A DNA stretch of 15,942 nt from DATMBL01 sp035559295 (GTDB lineage: Bacteria; Desulfobacterota; Binatia; UBA9968): assembly GCA_035559295.1 (NCBI GenBank), contig DATMBL010000062.1, forward strand, positions 1 to 15,942, given 5' to 3'. Below the pieces are notes generated by a model. It was not told where the DNA came from. It worked only from the letters and a program-made list of their open reading frames with translations, and did not search any database. Position 1 is the stretch's first letter, and each line of letters opens with the position of its first letter. The translations under genes were made by a program, and so were the position numbers. Shown in pieces: positions 6,025 to 12,134 of the stretch.

Positions 6025-6894
6025 ATGTATAGCAAAGTGCTCGTGCCTCTCGACGGCTCTCGGTTAGCCGAACAAATCGTTCCGTACGCCGCGGTTTTCG
6101 CTCAGGCCTACGGAGTTCCGATCGAGCTCCTAAAAATCACCGACCCGGATGCGCGGGAGCCGTTTTGGCCGCCGTCGCCCGACAAGGACTATCTGACAGA
6201 GTACGCGTCAAAGCTCTTTCCGCCGTCGTTGCGGATTACATCCGTGGAAGAACAGGGAAAGCCCGCAGAGGTGATCGTCGATCGCGCGAAGGCGGATCTG
6301 GCGTGCCTGATTGCCATGGCAACGCACGGTTTGTCGGGGCTGAGGCGATGGTTTCTGGGTAGCATCGCCAGCAAAGTCGTCCAGACCACGCGCAATCCCT
6401 TGCTGCTCGTTCGGACAGTGGAACAGGATCGCGCGCCGGCGGCGGTATCCTTGCGATCGGTTCTGGTGCCGCTCGACGGCTCGGCTTTGGCCGAGGCGAT
6501 CCTGCCGCACGTGATCGATTTAGCCCGGCGCCTCGCGCTCGACGTGCATCTGGTGCGTGTCTTCGCTTTGCCGCTCGATACGTATGTGGTTGGGGATGCC
6601 GTCTATATCGGCGATCTTCCGGAGCGCCGGCGCGCGATCCAGGAAGACATCGTCCGGTATCTCGAAACCGTGGCGGAAAAGCTCAAGGCGAGTGGGCTCA
6701 CACGGATTGTGACTTCCGCGCTCGAGGGGGATTCGGCGAGCGAAATCATCGAGGTCGCGCGCACAACGCCCGACTCGCTCATCGCCATGTGTACGCACGG
6801 CCGCTCCGGGCCCAGTCGTTGGGTTCTTGGGAGCGTGAGCGAGAAGGTAATCCACGGCTCGCGCGATCCGGTATTGATTGTCCGCCCTCAATGA
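6025..6894 (+). CDS. Tandem universal stress protein (two Usp domains, 289 aa)
   Basis: Two complete Usp domains follow each other: residues 1-131 and 144-289. Each starts with the typical VLVPLDGS strand and P-loop-like turn (5-12 and 147-153). Each ends with the nucleotide-binding signature: THG..G....LGS at 100-113 and THGRSG....LGS at 257-270. The first Gly of the classical G-2x-G-9x-G-S motif is Ala in the first domain and Cys in the second, so ATP binding is likely but not certain. A strong AGGAGG lies 7 bases before the ATG, and the cdaA-like gene ends 44 bp upstream on the same strand, suggesting co-transcription. Usp proteins are cytoplasmic nucleotide-binding stress regulators; the target is unknown. 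Confidence 0.92.
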   Translation: MYSKVLVPLDGSRLAEQIVPYAAVFAQAYGVPIELLKITDPDAREPFWPPSPDKDYLTEYASKLFPPSLRITSVEEQGKPAEVIVDRAKADLACLIAMATHGLSGLRRWFLGSIASKVVQTTRNPLLLVRTVEQDRAPAAVSLRSVLVPLDGSALAEAILPHVIDLARRLALDVHLVRVFALPLDTYVVGDAVYIGDLPERRRAIQEDIVRYLETVAEKLKASGLTRIVTSALEGDSASEIIEVARTTPDSLIAMCTHGRSGPSRWVLGSVSEKVIHGSRDPVLIVRPQ

Positions 6895-6926
6895 GCTTGG
6901 CGCGCCCCGAACGCTCAAAGGGGGAA

Positions 6927-6955
6927 TTCTCGCATCAGGGCTTGTCCCGAGAGAA
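6927..6955. repeat. Imperfect dyad, possible intergenic REP-like repeat
   Basis: TCTC (6928-6931) and GAGA (6949-6952) flank GGG-CTTGT-CCC (6938-6948), forming an interrupted stem between the convergent usp and CBS genes. GGGCTTGTCCCGAG resembles short intergenic repeats that I recall from many GC-rich uncultured genomes. I see only one copy in this window. Confidence 0.25.
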
Positions 6956-7003
6956 CGCGAAGCCACGCCAAGCGCGCAAAAGCTAAGAGGGGCTTCCTCC
7001 GTC

Positions 7004-7036
7004 GGGAATCGTTGCGCCCTTGGCGCAAGGATTCCC
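7004..7036. terminator. Strong hairpin between convergent genes, probable bidirectional terminator
   Basis: GGGAATC (7004-7010) and TTGCGCC (7012-7018) pair with GGCGCAA (7022-7028) and GATTCCC (7030-7036). The result is a 15-position stem with one G-G mismatch (7011/7029) and a three-base CTT loop. It lies 110 bp after the usp stop codon and one base before the stop codon of the oppositely oriented CBS gene. There is no T-run on either strand, so it may act as an mRNA 3'-end stabiliser or with factor-dependent termination. Confidence 0.55.
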
Positions 7037-7037
7037 C

Positions 7038-7427
7038 TTAAAGGTCGTAAACCGGGGTGTGAAGGGCGATGTGCTTGCCCAACGCGATCGCATTGACGAT
7101 ATCGGCGCGGCTCACGATTCCCACGATGCGCCCCTCCCGCATCACGGGGAGCCGCTTGATCTTGTGAGTGGCCATGAGCCGGGCGATCTCTTCGACAGGC
7201 GTTGTTTCAGTCACGCTGATAATCGTCTTGCTCATGATCGATTTCACGTCTTTGCCCTTTTTGGCGAGAATATCCGCCTCCGATACGATCCCAATGATCT
7301 TGCCGTTTTTGTCTACCACGGGGGCGCCGCTGATCTGATTTTTTATCAGCAGAGCCGCAAGGTTCTTGACACTGGTCGTCGGGCTTACGGTTATCACCTG
7401 TCCGGTCATGATATCCTTTGCAAGCAT
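7038..7427 (-). CDS. Two-CBS-domain protein (129 aa)
   Basis: The protein is one Bateman module of two CBS domains. Domain 1 (about 4-57) starts MLAKDIMTGQVITVSP and has GAPVVDKNGKIIGIVSEADI. Domain 2 (about 62-117) starts VKSIMSKTIISV and has RLPVMREGRIVGIVSRADIV. CBS pairs bind adenosyl nucleotides such as AMP, ATP, SAM or c-di-AMP and act as sensors. The ATG at 7427 has GGGAGG 7 bases upstream; the frame extends back to 7589, but that stretch is Arg/Pro-rich and not protein-like. It faces the usp gene and shares a 164-bp divergent region with the LapA gene. The ligand and partner cannot be told from sequence. Confidence 0.9.
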   Translation of the reverse strand: MLAKDIMTGQVITVSPTTSVKNLAALLIKNQISGAPVVDKNGKIIGIVSEADILAKKGKDVKSIMSKTIISVTETTPVEEIARLMATHKIKRLPVMREGRIVGIVSRADIVNAIALGKHIALHTPVYDL

Positions 7428-7591
7428 GCTTAAGCCTCCCGGGCCACTGTGAAGTAAACGTCCTGAGTTCCTCTTATATCGGCGTCTGCTGCGCCGCAAG
7501 GACCCCGGTTTGCCGCCCCGCCGGAGCCGAACCAACAAACATCGTTGATTCGGGTATAACGGCGGTCTATTCTGCGGCGTAGGAGGCATCT
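7428..7591. other. Divergent intergenic region between the CBS and LapA genes
   Basis: This stretch of 164 bp must hold the promoters of both genes. TATAAC (7555-7560) could be a -10 box for the LapA gene and CTTATA (7472-7477) a minus-strand -10 for the CBS gene. Neither has a good -35 at normal spacing. Nothing else stands out. Confidence 0.3.
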
Positions 7592-8095
7592 ATGCCGCTG
7601 CGCACCGTATTGATACTGATCGTTTCGATCGCGATTATCCTCTTTGCCGCGCTCAACTGGGCTGCGTTCACGACGCCGACGACGTTGAGACTTGGATTCA
7701 CGACCGTCGAGGCGCCGCTCGGTTTGATCATGCTCGGCCTGATACTCTTGATGGCCTTTTTGTTCCTCATCTTTGTCACGTATCTGCAAACCTCCGTGTT
7801 GCTCGAGAACCGGCGCCACGCTCGCGAACTCCAAGCTCAACGCGACGTGGCCGAGCAGGCCGAAGCCTCGCGCTACAGCCGGCTCCGTGAATTTCTCGAA
7901 GCCGAACTGCAAAAGATTCGGTATCGGAGCGAGCTGGCCGAAACTGGAATCATCGCCAGGCTGGATCAGCTCGATCGGGATTTGCGGGGCGTGATCGAGC
8001 AAGCGGGGAATACGCTCGCGGCTTATATCGGGGAGCTTGAGGACCGCCTGCAGCGCGAACGAAGCCAAGGCGATCGAGAGAAGTCGCCGTCGTGA
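7592..8095 (+). CDS. LapA-domain membrane protein with coiled coil (167 aa)
   Basis: Two membrane segments (about 5-24 and 43-63) form a hairpin with a short FTTPTTLRLGFTTVEAPLG loop between them, as in the LapA/DUF1049 family. A long charged helix (about 70-155) with heptad-like Leu spacing (RLREFLEAELQKI, RLDQLDRDL) predicts a cytoplasmic coiled coil. In E. coli, LapA works with LapB in control of lipopolysaccharide synthesis; whether this longer protein does the same is unknown, and no lapB-like gene is beside it (the TPR gene at 12.1-12.9 kb has a different layout). The AGGAGG ribosome binding site lies 5 bases before the ATG. Confidence 0.75.
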   Translation: MPLRTVLILIVSIAIILFAALNWAAFTTPTTLRLGFTTVEAPLGLIMLGLILLMAFLFLIFVTYLQTSVLLENRRHARELQAQRDVAEQAEASRYSRLREFLEAELQKIRYRSELAETGIIARLDQLDRDLRGVIEQAGNTLAAYIGELEDRLQRERSQGDREKSPS

Positions 8096-8176
8096 GTCTC
8101 CGGCGCCTGCGGTTCGGTATGACGACGGGTGCATGTCGGCGCCCGCGGGGGTGGGAACCAAAACCCGAGGTCCGAG

Positions 8177-8205
8177 TTGCATGAGCGGGAGTAAATCGGT
8201 ATTAC
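8177..8205 (+). promoter_or_regulatory. Weak candidate promoter of the five-gene operon
   Basis: TTGCAT (8177-8182) and TATTAC (8200-8205) are 17 bases apart, 60 bp before the first gene of the operon. A CATAAT (8221-8226) is an alternative -10 box. The rest of the 169-bp gap (8096-8264) is GC-rich without a clear hairpin. Confidence 0.25.
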
Positions 8206-8264
8206 ACGTCCAAGCGCGTTCATAATCCGGCCCCCGGCCGATTCACCGCAGCGGAGGGAGAGAC

Positions 8265-9005
8265 ATGGCTTTGTCGGGTGGAGCGTTTGTCAAAGAGATC
8301 CAGGAAATGGTGCGCCGCAAGCATTCCAAAGACCACCCGATCATCGGCATGATCGAGAGCGGCGCATTGACGCGCGAGCAGCTCAAGGGTTTTGTCGGCC
8401 AATTCTATCTCTTTTTTCCCAAGCCGTTTCCCAAGCCGATTGCGACGATGCTCGGGCGCTGCCCGGATGATCCGGAACTGGAGAAAATGTGGATCGAAAA
8501 CGTGGTCGAGGAGGGCACGGGCGAAATCACCGGAACCGACAGCCACAAGGGGTTGTATATCAAGTTCGCCCAGGCGTGCGGGTATACCAAGGAAGAGCTC
8601 GATCGGGTAGAGCCGCTGCCCGAAACGAGCGCCTTTCTCGACTGGCGCGAGCTGCTGATGTATCAACGCTCATGGCTCGAGCTTTACGCGTGCCAGGGCT
8701 TCTGTCTCGAGGGGAGCGCCAGCGAGCGAATGACGCGCATCGTCAACGGCCTCACGCGGCACTACGGCTTCGATCGGAGCGGCGAAAACATTCGTTACTG
8801 GACGCTGCACATGGGCGTCGATGAAGAGCACATGAAGGTCGGGCCGCTTGCGGTCGAGCGGTACGCGACGACGGACTACCAGCAGGACGCAGTGCGGGCG
8901 GCGGTGCAAAAAACGCTCGATCAGTTCTGGCTCGCGTTCGATGGGATCAAAAGAGCGTTCGTGGATCGCGATCCGTTGTACGCGCGCTGGCGGAACGGCG
9001 CCTGA
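8265..9005 (+). CDS. Haem-oxygenase-like diiron oxidase/oxygenase (TenA/PqqC superfamily, 246 aa)
   Basis: The protein is all-helical and carries the metal ligands of the HDO (haem-oxygenase-like diiron oxidase/oxygenase) group, which includes CADD, UndA and BesC. The decisive signature is H182-x3-D186-x2-H189 (LHMGVDEEHM). With E82 or E83 (NVVEEGTGE), H94 (DSH) and E149 (FCLEGS), it completes a six-ligand diiron site. These enzymes use O2 and Fe(II) to oxidise or fragment small molecules or an own side chain. The substrate cannot be predicted, and it is not thiaminase (no TenA Cys motif seen) nor obviously PqqC. A GGAGG ribosome binding site lies 7 bases before the ATG. It is the first gene of a tight operon; the next gene starts 16 bp after its stop. 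Confidence 0.85.
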   Translation: MALSGGAFVKEIQEMVRRKHSKDHPIIGMIESGALTREQLKGFVGQFYLFFPKPFPKPIATMLGRCPDDPELEKMWIENVVEEGTGEITGTDSHKGLYIKFAQACGYTKEELDRVEPLPETSAFLDWRELLMYQRSWLELYACQGFCLEGSASERMTRIVNGLTRHYGFDRSGENIRYWTLHMGVDEEHMKVGPLAVERYATTDYQQDAVRAAVQKTLDQFWLAFDGIKRAFVDRDPLYARWRNGA

Positions 9006-9021
9006 AAGAGGGGAACGTTTT

Positions 9022-9678
9022 ATGGAACTCGTCGATCTGTCGCGCTTGATCTATGACGGCATGCCCAAAATACCCGTTCTCCCGGATGTCCACGTGCGGC
9101 GTTTTTTCAGTCTGGACAAGGGGCACCCGTTAAACGTGACGGAACTTTCGTTGCCATGCCACGCGGGCACGCACGTCGATGCGCCGATCCACATCGTTCC
9201 CGACGGCAAATCGATCGAGCAGCTGCCGCTGGACGCCTTCGTTGGTTTTGGAGCCGTGATCAGCGTCGATAAAAACGGCGGTGAAGAAGTGACGGCCCAG
9301 GACCTCGAACGCTCGGGTGTCGCTGTGAATCGCGGCGACATCCTCATGCTTCACACGGGCTGGGATGCGAAGTTCGACAGTCCCGAATACAACCTGCATC
9401 CGTATCTCTCGGTCGATGCGGCCGAGTGGATCGTGGCGAAAGGCGTCAAGCTGTTGGGTATCGACTGTATCACGGTGGATCTACCGACGCCGCTTAGGCC
9501 CAAGGGGTTCGATTTCCCCGTGCACAGGACGCTCTTGGGCAATAACGTTCTCATCGCCGAAAACGTCGCCAATCTGAGGAGCATCGTCGGCAAAAAAACC
9601 CGTATCATGGCGCTCCCACTGAGGGTTGCCGGAAGCGATGCCGGTCATGCGAGAATCGTCGCGGAAATCCTGAACTGA
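9022..9678 (+). CDS. Cyclase-family / kynurenine-formamidase-like metal hydrolase (218 aa)
   Basis: The protein belongs to the family of KynB and isatin hydrolase. The metal-binding motif H-x-G-T-H-x-D-x-P-x-H is complete: H47, H51, D53 and H57 (CHAGTHVDAPIH). The C-terminal half has the family pattern around H168 and E180. Family members hydrolyse amides or open and close small rings using Zn or Mn. The ATG at 9022 follows AGAGGGG at 9007-9013 with 8 bases spacing; the frame extends back to 8848 but overlaps the oxygenase gene and is not protein-like. It lies between an oxygenase-like and an aldolase-like gene, so hydrolysis of an oxidised product is a reasonable but untested role. Confidence 0.85.
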   Translation: MELVDLSRLIYDGMPKIPVLPDVHVRRFFSLDKGHPLNVTELSLPCHAGTHVDAPIHIVPDGKSIEQLPLDAFVGFGAVISVDKNGGEEVTAQDLERSGVAVNRGDILMLHTGWDAKFDSPEYNLHPYLSVDAAEWIVAKGVKLLGIDCITVDLPTPLRPKGFDFPVHRTLLGNNVLIAENVANLRSIVGKKTRIMALPLRVAGSDAGHARIVAEILN

Positions 9679-9681
9679 GTC

Positions 9682-10650
9682 GTGCCTACTCCTAAACGGA
9701 TCAGCGGAATCATCGGAGCCTGTCTAACGCCTTTCGGCGACGACGATCGCGTCGACTACAAGGCCCTGGAACGGGAGATCGAGTTTTTGATCCCCGATTG
9801 CGACGCGATCACGGTCGCGGCGGTCGAGGCCGCCGAGTATACGATGCTTTCGCGAGACGAGCGCAAGGAACTGTTGAAGGTCGCCACCGAGATGGTCGGC
9901 GGCCGGGTGCCGGTGATCCTTGGCTGTTCGAGTCCGTCTCCGCGCGAGGTGATCGAGCTGGCAGAGTACGCAGCAACGGTGGGGGGCGATTTCGTCCAGG
10001 TTCTGATGCCGCTTCGCCCGTGGGGAGGTCAGCCGACGATCGCCGAGTTGATGGAGTTTTTCACCCAGGTTGCGTCGGCGAGTCCGCTGCCGGTGACCTG
10101 CTACCACAACCCCGGTCCCGGCGCCGATCCGCCGCAGGACGCGTTCGTGAAGATCAGCGAAATCGACAATATCCGCTACTTCAAGGAGAGTTCGCGCGAT
10201 ATTACGAAAATCTCCAGGCTGATCGAACAAATCGAACTGGCGGGCCGCGGCCATTACTTTACAACGATGCAGCCGCTGCTCGTGACTCTGATGCTGGGCG
10301 GCTCGGGCGCGACGATGCCGCCGCCCGGGACCAGGATCGGAGCGCAAATCGTGCGTGCTTTCCGGACCGGCGATCTCGAGACGGCGCGCTTCTGGGCGCG
10401 CTGTTACGCTCTGTTTCCCGGCAAATGGGCCGCCTATGGGCTGCCGCCGGTGATGAAATCCGCGATGAAGCATTTCGGTGTCGACATCGGTAACCCGGCG
10501 CGGCCTTACGCGCCCGTGAGTCCCCGAGACCACGAGCAGATCGGCCAGTTTTTGCGGCAGGTGGGCTTGATCGGGGAGGCCGGGCCGACCCCACAGGGAT
10601 TGCTGGACGCCAGCGAGAAGCTTCGTCAGGAAGACACCTTCCTCAGATAG
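9682..10650 (+). CDS. DHDPS/N-acetylneuraminate-lyase-type class I aldolase, divergent (322 aa)
   Basis: This is a TIM-barrel enzyme of the DapA/NanA superfamily. The Schiff-base lysine is K168 (IRYFKESS) and the proton-relay tyrosine is Y141 (TCYHNPGPG). The usual GTTGE loop is replaced by VEAAE (48-52), so the DapA catalytic threonine is missing. The PYY segment is replaced by MPLRPWGG (109-116). It is therefore unlikely to be dihydrodipicolinate synthase; an aldolase or dehydratase acting on a different pyruvate-related substrate is more likely. The GTG start at 9682 lies 3 bp after the cyclase stop without a clear ribosome binding site, so translation is probably coupled. Length is close to the family norm of about 300. 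Confidence 0.85.
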   Translation: MPTPKRISGIIGACLTPFGDDDRVDYKALEREIEFLIPDCDAITVAAVEAAEYTMLSRDERKELLKVATEMVGGRVPVILGCSSPSPREVIELAEYAATVGGDFVQVLMPLRPWGGQPTIAELMEFFTQVASASPLPVTCYHNPGPGADPPQDAFVKISEIDNIRYFKESSRDITKISRLIEQIELAGRGHYFTTMQPLLVTLMLGGSGATMPPPGTRIGAQIVRAFRTGDLETARFWARCYALFPGKWAAYGLPPVMKSAMKHFGVDIGNPARPYAPVSPRDHEQIGQFLRQVGLIGEAGPTPQGLLDASEKLRQEDTFLR

Positions 10651-10688
10651 CCGCCCGTTTATTCACGACTCAAGGGGCAGGGGGCGTT

Positions 10689-10877
10689 ATGGAATGGATC
10701 AAGCATCTTTCAGACAAACTGATCCTTTGGTTTTTGTTTGTAACTTCCTATTTTGAAAGCGAACTCACCGAGGCAGGACGCCGCGAGCAACGGCTTTGGC
10801 GCGAGCAGCGACTGAGAAATCTCCAGGGCTTGGCGCTCCGATCGCGCGAGCGGACTGCAGGCAAGCGGAGCAACTAG
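10689..10877 (+). CDS. Small protein with one hydrophobic helix (62 aa)
   Basis: The ATG at 10689 follows an AGGGGG stretch 4 bases upstream. Residues 11-22 (LILWFLFVTSYF) form a short hydrophobic helix, too short for a certain membrane span. The rest is a highly charged helix rich in Arg and Glu (EAGRREQRLWREQRLRNLQ). It lies in the operon between the aldolase gene (38 bp gap) and the flavoprotein gene (6 bp gap), so it may be a membrane anchor or small subunit of the flavoprotein. I do not recognise a family. Confidence 0.55.
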   Translation: MEWIKHLSDKLILWFLFVTSYFESELTEAGRREQRLWREQRLRNLQGLALRSRERTAGKRSN

Positions 10878-10883
10878 GACGCT

Positions 10884-12038
10884 ATGGCGGTGAACGGCCG
10901 AAAACGGGTGATTGTGCTCGGCGGCGGTAGCGGGGGCGTTGTGGCCGCAACCAACCTCGGCAAACAAATCGGCGAGCGGCACGATGTCGTTTTGGTCGAC
11001 AAGCGTCCGGATCATCTATTCATGCCCGCGTATCTGTTCGTCATGGTGGGGGAGCGCGAGCCGCACGAAATCACGCGCAGCCTGAAACTCCTCGAACGCC
11101 GCAACGTCAGGTTTATTCAATCCCAGGTTTGCGGCATCGATCCGCAGCGCCAGGAGATCGAGCTCGAAAGCGGCAAAATCGGCTACGACTATCTCATCGT
11201 GTCTCTGGGAATGGAGACCAGGCCGGATCTGGTCCCGGGATTCGCCGAAGCGTCGATCCACCCATGGGAGCTCGAGGGGGCGGTTCGGCTGAAGGGAGTC
11301 CTGGAGCGCATGAACGAAGGCCGGATCGTGGTCGGCGTGCCTCTAGGTCCGTATCGGTGCCCGCCCGCGCCGTACGAGGCTCAGTGGCTGATCGACAGCT
11401 ATTTCAGAAAGCGAGGCATTCGGGAGCGCGTGCAGATCGAGTACTTCACGCGCGATCCGGAGCCGACGGGGGAGCACCGAACGCCGCTCGTCTGGATGGA
11501 TGACGAAAGCCGCCGGCGAAACATCAAACAGCACTATGATTTTGTCGTGCAGCGTATCGATCCGGAGGCCAGAGTTGTTTCCGGACTCTATGGATCGAAG
11601 ATTTCTTACGACCTGCTGGTGATGGTTCCTCCGCATCGCCCGGCGCGGGTTCTTTTCGATTGCGGGCTGGCGGAAACCGAAAACGGCGTGCGCGTGGATT
11701 ACGAGACGATGCGCACCAAATGGCAAAACGTCTACGCAATCGGCGATTGCGCCGATATGCCGGCCTCGAAGTCCGGCGGCGTGGCCCATCAAGAAGCGGA
11801 CGTTGTCGCGCATAACCTCGCGGTAGAAATCACCGGATCGGGCCGACCCCAAACGGTCTGGCTTCACACCATATGACTGCTTGCGTTCGGCGCCGGGCGC
11901 GCCGCGGCAAACCGCACGATTTATCCGACCGGTTGGCCGCCTTTCGGCGTCACCGAAGCGCGGACATGGGGGCCTTCACGGCTCATTTACTGGGCAAAGC
12001 TCGGATTCGAGAAGTGGTGGCTGTGGCGCTATTTCTGA
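10884..12038 (+). CDS. SQR/FccB-like FAD oxidoreductase, candidate selenoprotein with in-frame UGA at codon 331 (384 aa)
   Basis: The protein belongs to the sulfide:quinone oxidoreductase / flavocytochrome c sulfide dehydrogenase family. It has an N-terminal FAD dinucleotide fold (VIVLGGGSGGVVAA, 9-22), the redox-cysteine motif YRCPPAPYE with C159, as in FccB, and the second FAD motif NVYAIGDCAD (282-291). The frame meets TGA at 11874-11876, then stays open in the same frame for 53 codons to TGA 12036-12038. Those codons read as the family's C-terminal tail: LLAFGAGRA directly after the TGA, and YWAKLGFEKWWLWR near the end, like the membrane-facing tail of SQR. The TGA sits where SQRs have the second active-site Cys (CIADFG in Aquifex-type enzymes, with F and G at +4 and +5 here too). 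A SECIS-like hairpin follows. I infer selenocysteine at 331; a nonsense mutation or sequencing error is the alternative. The ATG at 10884 follows AGGA by 4 bases. Confidence 0.75.
11881..11910 (+). promoter_or_regulatory. Candidate bacterial SECIS element
   Basis: Directly after the TGA (11874-11876), CGGCGC (11888-11893) pairs perfectly with GCGCCG (11899-11904) around the loop CGGGC. A lower stem TTGC (11881-11884) pairs with GCAA (11907-11910), with an asymmetric internal loop (GTT opposite CG) that leaves Us unpaired on the 5' side. Counting the U of UGA as 1, the loop Gs are at 22, 23 and 24; from memory, the critical loop GG of E. coli fdhF lies at 22-23. This is the geometry expected for SelB binding. 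GC-rich coding sequence can form such stems by chance, so this remains a prediction. Confidence 0.6.
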
Positions 12039-12052
12039 CCGGGAGGGAAGGA

Positions 12053-12085
12053 AGCCGGGCGGCATATCTTCGCCCTAAAGGGGCT
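12053..12085. terminator. Weak hairpin between the convergent operons, possible terminator
   Basis: GGGCG (12057-12061) pairs with CGCCC (12071-12075), extended by AGCC (12053-12056) with GGCT (12082-12085) across a 6-base bulge. It lies 14 bp after the final stop codon of the flavoprotein gene. There is no T-run. Confidence 0.3.
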
Positions 12086-12134
12086 GCCACGAAAGTTTAC
12101 ATAATGTATCTTATCAGACGTTTGATGTCGCCAT

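Noticed and set aside
7428..7589. N-terminal extension of the CBS protein
   Set aside because: Arg/Pro-rich sequence without domain features; the ATG at 7427 has a strong GGGAGG upstream and starts exactly at the first CBS domain.
8848..9021. N-terminal extension of the cyclase gene
   Set aside because: It overlaps the end of the oxygenase gene, is Arg/Ser-rich, and a good ribosome binding site precedes the ATG at 9022.
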